Assembly: GCA_026745465.1 (NCBI GenBank)
Contig: JACYXH010000399.1
Coordinates: forward strand, 21,578-85,577
Length of the DNA stretch: 64,000 nucleotides
Direction of reading: 5' to 3'
Origin: Lota lota
Lineage: Eukaryota > Chordata > Actinopteri > Gadiformes > Lotidae
A program made the position numbers and the translations under genes. Below, piece after piece: positions 1 to 61,979 of this stretch; position 1 is the stretch's first letter, and the number at the start of each line of letters is the position of its first letter. The notes beneath the pieces were generated by a model, which was given only the letters and a program-made list of their open reading frames with translations, was not told the DNA's origin and ran no database searches.

Positions 1-84
<84 letters not shown>
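1..84. repeat. (AC)n microsatellite at the window edge
   Basis: Pure AC repeat running off the left edge, in app intron 12. The rest of the intron to 507 holds a GGAGGGA-rich patch (370-490) and nothing else recognised. Confidence 0.99.
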
Positions 85-87
<3 letters not shown>

Positions 88-507
88 AGTGGATGAGTGA
101 GTGATTTAATGTCAATGTAATTAATGATGGAGTGTTTCAAAAACATCTTTACAGCAAACTAAAAGCTAATTATTAGTTAGCTAGTTTCAGTTACTACCTT
201 TTAACGAGCAAAATAAAATTAAAATATGCATATAAACAGAATACAATACATTCAGACCGTTTAATGTATTAAGAACGCTGGACAAAAATAAATCACACTT
301 GCGCGGAAATGACACGACAATTGTGTAACCGATTTCCGGTTTGCAGGTTGGAAGAATGCAATTTATCGGGGGAGATGGAGGGAAGGAGGGAGGGAGTGAA
401 GTAGAGCGGGAGGAAGGGAAGGAGTGAAGTAGAGAGGGAGAGGGAGGGAGTGAAGTAGATAGGGAGAGGGAGGAAGGGAGGGAGAGGTCAAGGGTCACGG
501 TGGCTAC

Positions 508-25532
<25,025 letters not shown>

Positions 25533-25728
25533 TGCTGGTGTCTTGTTGGGTGGCCAAAACACGTCCTTAACCGCGGTGTTTATAAGTGTGTCGGGTTGAG
25601 GTTGAACCGTGAATGCTGCCTGTGACAGTGCCGCTCGTCTTCACTCGTTTGATGGCGAATGATACCGAGGGTTTCCAAGCTGCGCACGCACGGGATCATC
25701 TGACCTGAGCCGGGAGAATGGAAAGGAG

Positions 25729-25740
25729 CGCGCATGCGCA
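25729..25740. promoter_or_regulatory. NRF1-type palindrome upstream of app
   Basis: The sequence cgcgcatgcgca fits the NRF1 consensus YGCGCAYGCGCR. It lies about 200 bp upstream of the app start codon, in a CpG-rich patch with no TATA box. A regulatory role is inferred from position and motif only. Confidence 0.5.
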
Positions 25741-25752
25741 GACGCACGCAAG

Positions 25753-25784
<32 letters not shown>

Positions 25785-25842
25785 TGTGCTGTGATTTGTA
25801 TATTTCTTTTCATTTTGAAGAGAAAAAAATCGTTGACTCAAC

Positions 25843-25884
25843 TTTTATTATGGCAAATTAGTTTTGATATGATTTAAATTTATT
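25843..25884 (-). terminator. Candidate poly(A) signals of cyyr1
   Basis: Two AATAAA hexamers on the minus strand (tttatt on plus at 25879-25884 and 25844-25849) lie about 450-490 nt after the cyyr1 stop. If used, cyyr1 transcripts end only about 100 bp before the CpG-rich app promoter region. Confidence 0.45.
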
Positions 25885-26333
25885 TACACAGCAATAGAAA
25901 CAGCACAAATAAACTACAATTTTTTTTAATTAAAATTGAGTCCAATGGGACACTGGGATGAAGGATCACAGATCACATTCACGTAGGAGTCCAAAATCCC
26001 ATCTCTACGATTTTTTGGGGGGTAAATACAAGAAGCCATTCGATGTATTACACAAAGTCAAGTGGCTCACTCCGTGTTTCAGCAACAGGATAAACAACAC
26101 TGTTTTCAAGTAAGACAAACTCAAGTCAATGATTCAGTATCAACCGCTAGTGTTCAACATTGCCACACAAACTATTGAAAAAAAATATTTGTACACTTTT
26201 AAATCATGTATCACATTTCAAGTTCGGCTGTGCGCAAGATTACAGCAGATGTCCCTTGACCTTCTGGCGACACAAACAGAGTCCTATGTGCCATTCAACT
26301 TCAATTGCAATTAAAACTAAACTTGTGGACGGT

Positions 26334-34682
<8,349 letters not shown>

Positions 34683-34699
34683 GGCGAGGTTATCTCTCT

Positions 34700-35396
34700 T
34701 CCCGGCCGTTCACCGACGCGCAATGATCCGCGGAGTTCATCCAGAAATGACACGATCAAAACTCTTCACCTCCTTCGTTGCGGAGAGTGACTAGTGGGAC
34801 GGCATTGGCAAGACAACAATACAAATAAAAGCCTTGTAGGTCTCCGACCGAGTCTCCCTCCTCTCCACTCGGGACGTGGTCGTCACTTTGCGGACCACAA
34901 AGTTTGATGTGAGAACCCGTCTGTTCGTCCGATGAAACAAAGTTGGTTTGGCGTTGGCACTTCGCAAAACATCCAAAAGCGAACATATACTATATAATGT
35001 ATCATATATGCTATGCACTAGTTATAGTAATAGTGATAAGTATATCACGTTCGAACCATGAGAGACATTTAAACGTTTTAGTGAATGTCCAACGTGGAAC
35101 TAACTTTACCTGTCCCTGTTCGTCCACGTGTGTGTATCGCTGCCTCCGCTTCCGTCTCCCCTCGCTGGAACCCAACAGGCTGCCTCGGCCAGCAGTCTAG
35201 CCGGAGCGATTTGAATTCCCCCCCCCCCCCCTCGTCCACGCTACCCTCTCCCGTGACCGCTGTGGTGGAGGGTCCGAGGGCTCGAGGCACACGAGGGTGA
35301 GAGACAGAGAGGGAGGGGGGAGAGGGTGAGTCAGAGAGGAAGAGAGAGAGAGAGTGGGAGGAGAAAGAGAGAAAGAGTGGGGGAGAGGGAAAGAGG

Positions 35397-35441
<45 letters not shown>

Positions 35442-38090
35442 GAGAGGAGAGAGGAGAGAGGAGAGAACGAGAGGGAGAAAGGGGAGGGGGGAGAGAGATG
35501 TTCCATATGAATGTGTGAGATTTTGCACCGTTATTAAGCAGCATGGAGTGAGCTGTTTTTGTCTGACTTTGCTTCACAGACATTCATTTTTTCACAGCTC
35601 CTTGTCAAGGGGTGAGGTCTCCGCCTGTACGGGCTACTCTATATGGTCACGTCACGACTCCTTGGGAGATAAAAGAGCCAACGACCATAATGACAGGAAT
35701 AAACGCATTTCCCAATCAAGAAGACATCCTGTGCTCTTTCTGGATGTGTACGCGTTACTTTGTGTGTACTTCAGCGTCCTCCGGGCAGGCCTTCTCGTAG
35801 ATCATTCATACGGTATGTGGAGGCGTCATGTCTTTGGGTCTTATGCAACAAGCAGTCGTCCGGCGTGGCCCTCTGACATCGCAGCATGGTTAAACATGTG
35901 ATAGTCATAGGCGGTTGCCCCACTTGGCCAGGCATTCTGGTCTGTATGGGTCGTGTGGTTCTGTCACGAACCATCTGGCCCGTCGGTTTAAGTCGACCCA
36001 CAGCACAGTGACCCAAGAGCCCAATTACGCTGACAAACAGTGAAACACTTTTTGAACGACGCCTTTGAAACCTTTTGTGTCGAGTAGCCTAGAGTTGATT
36101 TGGATACCCCGCCAAGGGATTCATGAACAACCCCCAAACTAACCCCAGACCCTCAAAAGGCCAAGGCAAATGATAATACCAAATCCGTGGTGAAAGGGAA
36201 AAAAAGTTACATGAGTCTAAATGAGATGAAGTAGGTCATATAAAAGCCAAAGCTCAAACGGAAGCCGTCAAGGTTTTACGAAATCACATTCATGCTGAAT
36301 TGACTGATCAATCATATAGCGATTTGATTTGAATCCGAACCCAACAAAAAATATGAAAGGCACTGGGTTCGATCCCCAAATGTCCGCAGCCTGACCTGCA
36401 GGCATCCATTCCTAGCCCCCAACTCAAGTCTGGTAGAATGCATCTCAACAGGGACACAGCCAGGGAGGAGCCAGTACAGACAACACAATGGAACCAGGCT
36501 GAGGTTATATTGAATTTGATAAGAACTAATAAAAAATAGATATTGTTATGAATGGTTTCTTGAACGTGTAAAAGCACACCATGATTTACCAACTGCTATC
36601 CAAAGATTCTTTCTTGTTTAATTGTTTTTACATAACAGAACCGTTTTTGTCTTGGCTTGTCGTAAAAGTAAATTCCCCCTCAAAGAGCAAACCTAAACAT
36701 GTATTTGTTTATGCTCTTGAATATCTCACATTCAAGAGCTGTGTAATGCTAAACAATACACACACCACCAAGTGAGGGCGAAGCAGATTACATAAAATAC
36801 GACACATGGCCTAGAGCTTAATAATCAAAGTCCAAACTAAAGCCTTAGGAGACATTATATTTGTTCTCTCCGGGTGGTCAACCACAGTGAGACTAATCGT
36901 TCATGATGGCTTCCAGATGAAGGTTGTGATTCACCCTCAGTAAACTCCGGCACGCAAGTAAAACCCCCGAATAAATAATAAATAAAAAGTTCACGTGGAG
37001 AAGTTCGGAAAATTAATGAAGACATTATTTCTCGGTATGGCGCATTCGTTTTCTGGAAATCCTCCCACCAACCGACCAATCAAAAAATGATTAAAGACAC
37101 ATCCCGGGTCTACACCATTTGCTGGGATAGTTTGCAGAAACATGACACCGTGCCCTCCTAAATAACAGACATGGCCAATCTGTACCAGCCATAATTACAG
37201 CATAATTACTTCCTTTATGTTGGTCCAGAAGAGACGGGAAAAAAAACATCTTCCTCTTTCCTGGGGGGCCTGACTTAACCATGGCTGCCTAGTTCGAGAG
37301 TAGCCTATGAGCTTTGTTTAAAAAACAATTAAAGATTGTTGAGCTAATTCATATCCTGAGATGCAGACCCCCGCTCCCTCATATAGAATATAAGATAAAT
37401 ATAATTACAAACTAATTACTAGACCAACTACAGAAGGCAAGAGGTTTGAATGGCAAGTTTAGCCACCCAATGTATTTGCCTAATTCAGAGGGCAAACACA
37501 TAGACATATATACTATATAATAGATTAACTGTATAAACTAGAACAACACTGTTGTTATTATGCACATCCATGGGCAAAACCAACATTTTTAAGACAGAGA
37601 CGAGGGGAAATTACTGCCACCTAGTGGACAGAACCATTAGGGTTCTACAAACACGGGGCCTTAGGAACTACTGTCTGTCGCGCGCTGCGTGCACCTCCGC
37701 GGGGAGTTAAACGTTTAGCGTGTCAGCCAAAGAGCGGCCTCTGTAATTGGAATGGGATGCGCCGTCTTGCTTACCTCAACATGCCAGGGCTTGCAGAGAG
37801 AGGGCAATTTCAGCCTCTGAGTCTGGTTGATTGGACGGTTTGTGGTCTCCATAGGCACTTCCTCCCTCTTGCTGCCACTAACGACGTTGGCGATACGGGA
37901 ATGGTCGGTGATTGGTCGAAGGAAAATCCCCGTGTATTGCCCTGCCAGCCAATTGTATGTATCGTTTTTAGATTGGCTGAAATAAAGTTGAATATTATTT
38001 GTTTCTTCCCGCACGTTAAGCCAAATCCTTGACTCGTTTTGCATAAGTAAACAAGTCAAACACCAAACAACTAGACACTTGAGTGCACAG
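34700..38090. other. adamts1-cyyr1 intergenic region
   Basis: Holds a GA-rich patch (35310-35500), a SINE fragment (36350-36430) and AT-rich unique sequence. No gene recognised. Confidence 0.6.
36350..36430 (+). mobile_element. SINE fragment between adamts1 and cyyr1
   Basis: The sequence ggcactgggttcgatcccca and agcctgacctgcaggcatcc retain the B-box and adjoining body of the SINE family. Confidence 0.5.
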
Positions 38091-38094
38091 GTCA

Positions 38095-39523
38095 ATGTAA
38101 TACTTTATTCATGTACTTAGGACCACATATATATATATAATACTGTATAAATACTCTATTTATTCTAATCCTTCTGTGATTCTCAATATCAAATAGAAAA
38201 TATAAAAAAAAACAAAGCCACATGAGTATATTTAACAGGCTGTACAAAAATAAATAATTAGGTATTCTGTACAAAAGGAAAGAAAAAACACGATAGGTAA
38301 ACAAACAGCAACAAAACATGCCTTCTCAGAAGGCAGGAGACTTACTTATGAAGTAATATAAGAGAAGAGTCCCTCTCTAGATTCACACACACACTCACAC
38401 GCGCACACACTCAGTCGCGCACACGCGCACACACAAGCGCTCCTCTTTGGTATATCCACAATTTCCTTATAAGGAGTTAGTAGACTAGGGCAAGATATGG
38501 CTAAAAAAGAAAAATAACAACAATAATCAAAACATGGTCTTCTTTCTGAAACAAACGTAGTGACAACTCAATGTAACAATGTGCCGACGGCCATGACAGT
38601 GATCTATGTATAGTGTCTAGCATGCGTAGCATAAACAAAGTTGGACTGGTTCAAGTTTTTGAACGTTAAAACATTTTCTATAACACTAACCATGAACCAA
38701 TAATCTTTTTTTTTGTTCCATTCCTGATGGCATGAGCAAGATAAAATATTTATATATATGTCTAGTCTCTTTCATTTGCTTTTCTTTTTTTATATATATA
38801 TATATATACGTATATGTAGATATTTCAGGAACCGGCGTAACTATGTACGAGAAAGGACCCCCGCTGCGAGAAAAAAAGTCTCCCCCCACCCTAATGTCTG
38901 TGTGTCTGTCCAGCCCAGCTTGGGCAAACACACACAAAAAAAACACGTGTACAACACACACAAACACACACACACACACACAGGCATGGCATTGGCATGG
39001 CGAGGTGCACCTGTTTTCTGTTTGATAAAACATGAATGCCCGTGGACTGTTTAACCCTTCGATGGATGCCTGGGTTCAATCGTAGCTGGGGTTAGCCCAC
39101 TCCCCTTGCTAGCTTCGACGCAGTCTTTTTGGTACTGTTGTCGCACTCGGGTCGCGGCGCCAAGAAATGGACCCCAAATCTTTATTTCGTCTCTTCAATA
39201 GAGCGGGGGGGGGGGGCGGGGGCAGACGGCTGCTTGGTGTTCCTCTCGGCCCTGCCTCTGTTGGAAGAACCGGATTCGGAGTTCGACGGCTCGGACTCCC
39301 AAGGGCGTCCGATGTTTCCGAGTGTTTGTGGTCGGTGACCGCGAGGCCCTGGACCGCCCGCCGTGGGCAGGCGTTGGGTGGAGGGGCCCCGGGAGCGCTG
39401 CAGAGTCTCCGGTCCCTGTTGAAGGATGTCCTGTTGCATATCATAAAGAGGAGGATGGGGGGGGGGGGGGGGGGGGGGGGAGAAGGAGGCCGGAGGGGAA
39501 TACGACGAGGGCCCTGTAGGGTG
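38095..39523 (-). other. Probable adamts1 3' UTR with poly(A) signal
   Basis: AT-rich sequence follows the adamts1 stop. A minus-strand AATAAA (tttatt on plus at 38103-38108) is the last of several candidates, giving a 3' UTR of about 1.4 kb. ATTTA-type elements occur, for example near 38140-38165. The extent is inferred. Confidence 0.5.
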
Positions 39524-46439
<6,916 letters not shown>

Positions 46440-46902
46440 GGTGCTCGCAAATCCTCGTTAGGGTTAAAAACAAAATTAATTAACGAATGAATGAATGAAT
46501 TCAAAAAGGAACAATTTCGAAGATGGAAAGTAAATTCCGTTGCTGATATCCCACTAAGGACTACTGAGACAAAGTCATTTGAATTCCCATGCGAACTGTC
46601 TTCGGAATTACGCACAAAAATGTGAAACAATACAAAATCTAATCCAGTGCAGTACTCTTAAAAAAAAAAGTTGCGTGCAACGTAGCACGTATATCTCATG
46701 TAAAGTGAATTGGTAACGCGTATTCTTCAAGACAGACAAAATAATATCCTATCTCAGTAAATTCCAACTTTTGCAAGCGTTATGGAAAACTCAGAAAGCT
46801 GTCAGAAGTCTCTTCAAGTTTTATTTGTTGCTCTGACTTCAAGTTTCGGGGGCAGCTTTGTGTTCTCTGCTCTTTGCTCAGACCGGAGTCGGGTCCTCTC
46901 TC

Positions 46903-46932
46903 TATATATATATCCCTCCCAGGCCCCGCCCC
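46903..46932 (-). promoter_or_regulatory. adamts1 core promoter: TATA box and GC box
   Basis: On the minus strand a GGGGCGGGG-type GC box (46924-46932) is followed by a TATA tract (46903-46912). This predicts a transcription start near 46875-46880 and a 5' UTR of about 440 nt. The arrangement is seen directly; its use is inferred. Confidence 0.6.
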
Positions 46933-48244
46933 CTTTCCTTGACCGTTTGAAGTGTGAAATATCAGAGCCTACGCAACAGAGCTGGAGCGCTGCCATCACA
47001 ATTAATCATAGGGCTTGTGTTCTTTTTTTATTTTTTTTTAGAAATTGTATTATACTTTCTCATAAACCCTTAGTAATAGTGTACCGTCAGCCACCTCCCA
47101 AACCCCCCATTAAATAATAATCGACCAAGTCCATACTTTAATTGCAAGCTTACTCATTGGTCATTCTTAGAAATAAGTCTGGTTTTCCGCCCCAATAAGG
47201 CGCCATGAGAGGTTTGACTGACACGACAGTGGCGGGCACAGATGAAAATGTGCTTTCGTGGAAACTAGAGAAAAGTAGAGAGAAGACACCTGATGCAAAC
47301 TATTAATGCCGTCCTGTGAGTGAAGTGGAGAGGAGGGGGGGGGGGGGGGGGGGGGGGGGGGTGCAGAGAACCGCAGCCTACTTGATTCCATTGTGCCAAT
47401 AGGCTGAGGTGCACCGTGGCTCTGCGCACCGGAGAGAGAGGGGAACAGCACGGGGCGGCTCTTAAGGTGGACCCCAGGGGTTCTGGTCCGCTCGGAGACG
47501 TCGAAATACAGAGTTCTCCCTCGCTCTCCCACCCCCACCCGCGTGGAGAATACGTTTTATCATAGGCCATCTAAGATCATCTTCAAGTCTCATAAATGTT
47601 TGGCAAGAATGCATGTGAAATAGTGAACAAAATAATATATATATATATACAAAACAAAACACAAGGGAAATAATATCAAATGCAGAATATAGCACACAAT
47701 AACAACTTTAACAGAGATTTTAATTGTTCAATGTCCTATTTTGTTTTTCTTTTCAGATAAGTAAAGGTCTAAATGGTAGGCTTACTACTCTAGTCTACTC
47801 AAACAACACCAGGATGTATATCCTCATTGCATAAATCGATAGAAACCAACTTCAGTTAATTTAAAAATGAAATAAAATAAATGTATCTAATAGATAAATC
47901 ATATTTTACTTTCCTGGTGTCTAAATACTGGCTCACACGCCACCTTAAAATGCAACAGGCAAATAAGTGTAACGCTGCACCATCGGTATCTCCCAGCAGA
48001 GGGCAGCATGGAGCCGGGAAACCATTCTAGATGGCCGTCTATCTCGGAACATCTATTCTTAACACGGCCGGCAGAGGGCGTGTCAACATTACATTTGATA
48101 AGGCACACCATAGGATGTATAGCATCCAACCGCCAGGGGACAGCCCAGGTATACAAGTTAAACGATTGAATGACTAAGTGAAGAGAGACCGAGGGAATGT
48201 CACGTTATGTGGAGGCAGTTTTGATAAGTTATTCAGGGCAAAAC

Positions 48245-48440
48245 TGCCCCTACATTAACAAGAATGTCCTGAAAGTTATGGGGACAATAACTAGTAGGCT
48301 TTTATCAAAAGTGACCTACCGTGGTACGTCATGTGAGCAGGAAGGGGGCATCATGCTCAAGGGCTGTGGACACGGGGGATCGAACAGAGTACCTTTCGGC
48401 TAGGGAGTTCCTGTGACCACTACACTGTCCCTGTGTTTCT
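48245..48440 (-). mobile_element. tRNA-derived SINE, reverse orientation
   Basis: Reading the minus strand: an A-box-like gtgtagtggtcacagg, a B-box gttcgatcccc, a body with cttgagcatgat, and a tail with ggtaggtcacttttgataaa. It lies in the adamts5-adamts1 intergenic region and matches the 43450 family. Confidence 0.6.
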
Positions 48441-48880
48441 CGACATGTGATATTCTATTGGTTCGTGTAGTTGTTTGTGAATGTTTGTGAATGACATAAA
48501 ACAGTAATGTTATTGCCTCTGGACTGTTTGACAATGCCAACTAACTTTTAAAGGACTCCGAAACAAATGAAAGTACATAATACTATACGATCTGGGTGGA
48601 CTACATTTGTAAGTAAAACAATTATTCCATCTAATCTTAATTCCACCTATAGACTTTTACTAGCCTGGCATCGTCAGACGAATTGCAAAATGCAATTAGT
48701 CTGGAAGCTCTCCGTTCATTTTAAAGTTCCAAGGGGCGTCACCGACGGGCGCAGACCAAAAGGCCTCTGGACGCCATTGGATAGGCTTACAACCAATCAT
48801 AGCAACGACACGGATGACGCAGCACTGAGCGATGAAAAAACTAAATCTTTCTTCTCAACCAAAGCTTTAAGTGCAGTCGT

Positions 48881-49021
48881 TTATTCTTCTTCTGGTGAAA
48901 ATATACCGTCCAGTTCGTTTAAGACTGTCTCGATAGCGGAATCAACAGCCCGTTCTACATCAGCGGCAGCCATCTTTGTTGTTGTTGAAAATGCCCGTAC
49001 GGCGCTCCTCTGCGTCGTCAT
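48881..49021 (-). pseudogene. Short ORF in a probable repeat remnant
   Basis: A 46-residue reading frame, starting MTTQRSAVRAFSTTTKMAAA and ending FSPEEE, sits in a block (about 48650-49150) that looks like an old interspersed element. Past the stop the same strand could be read as ALKALVEKKDLVF, so the frame may once have been longer. Family unknown. It lies in the adamts5-adamts1 intergenic region. Confidence 0.25.
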
Positions 49022-51255
49022 CGTATTTATCCCGCCTCATACAAGATAAACGGTTTTGATTGGTCTATGTCATACCGGGCTGAAATCTTTTTGGACGGGA
49101 GGGGAGCCAGACCTTATTCTGCAGAGCAAATGAAACATGAGCTCAACAAATCGGAGGCGATTTTATGTTAACCCAGAGTGGGCTTTTTTAAATGATAGGG
49201 TATGAAGGTCAAACAGTCACGGTCAAATCCAATCGACAATGTTTGCAAACCTTGACGAAACAAAACTATAACAATAAAAGTATTTCTTATTTATGTAAGC
49301 TTCTGCTTGTCTTTGGCCCCCAGTCAGCCCGGATGTCATGGTAATTAAAGAGGAGAAAGGGATGGATGATGTTTAGATCTATAGACAGAAGATAGATGGA
49401 TTGATTGGTAGTGATAGATGTATAGAGCAATAGATAGAGATAGAAACAGATTGATTTGGCAATGTGTGCTTATGATGGAAGACTAAGACCATCGTTTGAA
49501 TATTAAATATTATTGGGTTTTCTTTGACCAAATATGTAGCATTTGTAGATGTGAATATTGTATGACTGACTTGATGGAAGTGATCTACTGTTCTGTGCTG
49601 AAATATACTCTCTATAGTCATGAATACTATGTAAATAAATTGTGAATGTATGTGCATCGTTACTCTGTAAATATATTCCATAAAGGACAAAATGAAAGAC
49701 TAGGGAACGAAACAGTTTAAATACATATATTTTTATGTACATATGTTGATGTGGAAGACCAGAAAAACTAAAAACAAACCAAAACATTTTCTTACAAAGG
49801 GATGATTCCGCACAATCATATTTTTCTTAATTAACATAATCATCATATGTTACATAGTAATTTGATACAAAATAAATAAACACATCGCCTTTTGTTATTT
49901 AGTTTTCAGATTCACACGTAACGGTTGTACAAACAATAAATTACATGTTCAGTGCGGTGGTTGTCCAATGATGTTTTCCAATGATTTTTTTTCTCATATG
50001 TGTGTGCGTGTTTGTGAGATAAAGAACACATTTCAGAAACAAAAGTACAGAAGAGAGTTTATCGGTCTTCCAACATTCGTGTTCGCTCGCTCTATTTGTG
50101 ACTTTGAATAAAAGTCTTGTTTGTTTAAACCTGAGACTGCAATCTATGTGTGTTTGTGCATGTGCGTGAGTGGATGGGCAGTTACATGTTTTCGGTAAAG
50201 TGTAGGCTAACAGTTTGAGTACAATTGTGTTTGCATGTGTTTCCCTCGTGTACGTATGGTTGAATACTGACACATACATGCAATAGCTACTTTCTTCGTA
50301 ATAAAATATATTTGCGTCGTCGATTCTTCGTTAATCTCCGTGGGCCAGTGTGAGGGGAAAGGGTGAAATGTACGGAGAAGCATGAGCCTGCATGTGCGTG
50401 GTGCAGAACATTGCCGAAATGTCTCCTCTGAAGTACTCAAAATAAAAAAATTGCATAGGTGACAGACGGTTTGGCTATGAGTCAATGTGATGTTTGACAA
50501 AGTATTAGCGGTTTTGAATGTTGCTCATCCTAGCCATCTGGGAAACAGGTGAAAAAGGGCACATATAGCATGAAAGCTAGCAGTTATATGCTGACTGTTA
50601 ATTAAAACCTTTAGTATATGTTTATTTTCTTCTTTCTTTGTTCCAGTGGTACGTAGAACCTAACTACAAGCACTGGAAAAGCAAGTGAATCGTTTAATTT
50701 GGTGAATGAGGGATGAAGAGACAAAGATAACAAGACAAAGACAAAGATGAAGACGAACAGTAAGTATTAGAGATGAATCTGAACTCAGCGGCCAATTAAT
50801 TAATCGCCATTGACAACGCCGTCTCTTACACTCGCACACTTAATTTAGTTTGGCTTTCGTTTTCCTTAGTTGGCAATTTTTCCAAATAAGAGCACATATA
50901 AGAGCGCATATTTTCACTATTTAGGGTGAATTATATTGCACTCTTACTTTGGAAAATAATTTCAACTGTTACAAAAATAAGTGTGTGAAAGAGAACTAGT
51001 ACATAACCTCATTGTCGGTTAATATATTGTGTTGACCAACCAAACTCCTTACCCTTATTCATAGATTATCGATTAAATAATAAACCTCCCAGCGTGCCGT
51101 ACAAATGGATACAACAACTGATGAACACAAAAACACGTAAACAAATGAGGACAAACATCATGAGGATAGCAACCTCCCAGCACCAGTGTAACGAGTGATA
51201 CCATGTTAAAGGTTAAAGGTCAAAGGGCAAAGCCGGCATATTTCAGTGTTTTCCG

Positions 51256-51261
51256 TTTATT
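51256..51261 (-). terminator. Possible adamts5 poly(A) signal
   Basis: This is a minus-strand AATAAA about 1.7 kb after the adamts5 stop, with no nearer perfect hexamer noticed. If used, the 3' UTR would contain an AT array (52650-52706) and a GT array (51783-51930, transcript sense). Weak call. Confidence 0.3.
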
Positions 51262-51777
51262 GTTGCGCTGGCGTCTTCGTCAAATGATAACCCCGTAGCC
51301 TTCGTCGACTTATCAATATATCACTCAATCATACCAAACACTTACCCTTAAACACAAGATTTGCACGGAGGCGTTTGCTAACATTTGTGGACTTGCTGTA
51401 GCTGAGCTTAAATGTTTTTTCTCGGAATGTACGTGCAACGGCAGAACAAAAACGGGATGAAGCGGATCAGACCGGTTGGACAGAAAACTCAGCGACTTCT
51501 TTAATATAATTTGACAATGGATGTCTGCGGCGCCAACAGTTAGCGGCTACGCTATTGCGTTTGTTCACTTCGGAATATCAACAATAGGAAAAACAACTGA
51601 ACTACCCAGGCTTCGTTCTTTGCCTCCAGAATGCAGCTGTGGGGGACATTTCACACATAAACACAGGGAACATGTGCGTGATGAACTTGGTTGAAGGCCA
51701 ATGAGTATGAACCATGTGCTCACAGATAGAGAACCCACACACGGAGATTTCCACACAAGCACGATTTGAAATGCTCA

Positions 51778-51932
<155 letters not shown>

Positions 51933-52645
51933 CATGTGCGACCAGGTAGATGTTTTGCACATGAACAGACATACTTGAACAGACGTACGCACATACAAAC
52001 ATACACACACACTGAACAAAATAATACAAAGCTTTTCCCAAATCCATGATCATGCTATGACGTCATTTAAATTGCATTAAATTTTATCAATCTCATAGTT
52101 GCAAGGTTTGTCGTCAAAAGGCCACCGTACCCGACTTATATTACTCCACACTGCACTTTGCAATGACTTCTGGGTATTCCCCATGAGTTGAGTTTCTTGC
52201 TTATTCTTTGCTACACTTCCTTTGTATTGCCATCTTTGATCTTTTTACCTGACTACGACCAATCAAACGCTGTAGGAGGGCCATACGGGTTAATGACACC
52301 AGAGACGTGATTGGTTGATTTTGAACCAGGACGCAAGGAAAATAGAAACACTGCTTCCCATTGGTTCGGGTTCTTGTCACGGACAACACAGGATACAGGA
52401 CGAGGGGGAGACGTCGCCTTGGCAACCACGTCAGTGATGAGCAACATGTGGACGAGCATAACAAGAACACAACACACCACAACAGTCCATGCCGTTACAC
52501 AGGAAAACATGCCAACCCTTTTGGGGACACAAGGGTGTGGGACAGATCTACACTGGTCACCATGTCTGGGTCATGCAACTTCAAGTCCTTGGCTATGGCA
52601 GCAATGGTCTGGAATTGTCCGCACCTTTGCCCTTTATACGTATAC

Positions 52646-52649
<4 letters not shown>

Positions 52650-52706
<57 letters not shown>
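52650..52706. repeat. (AT)n array downstream of adamts5
   Basis: About 57 bp of TA repeat, about 290 bp after the adamts5 stop. Confidence 0.98.
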
Positions 52707-52710
<4 letters not shown>

Positions 52711-52993
52711 CATACATACACGTTTGTCCAGCCATTGCTTAAGAAATACAAAACCCAAGAGATTTCTCCACTGGTATACAGGCTGCATGCAGGGCCAAGC
52801 CAGGCCTTCTCAAGTGTGTGTGTGTGTGTGTGTGTGTGTTAATAATCCAGCCCCTTTTGCGCACATCCACAACGATCGTCTTCCAAGTCCCTTGTTCAAC
52901 GTTCCCCCAACAACCCTGCCACCCCACAGTAACGCGCCACACATTCATGACGGCTTCCTGTCCCGGGGGGGGCGGTCTGATCTCCTCCACCCC

Positions 52994-61969
<8,976 letters not shown>

Positions 61970-61979
61970 CTGCAGGAAC

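Larger units (their letters stand above)
46940..51250. other. adamts5-adamts1 intergenic region
   Basis: AT-rich, with a G-run at 47336-47360, a reversed SINE (48245-48440) and a probable old repeat (48650-49150). No conserved gene recognised on either strand. Confidence 0.6.

Noticed and set aside
48567..49049. 160-residue plus-strand frame
   Set aside because: No recognised domain, low-complexity ends, and it overlaps what looks like an old interspersed repeat read in the opposite direction.
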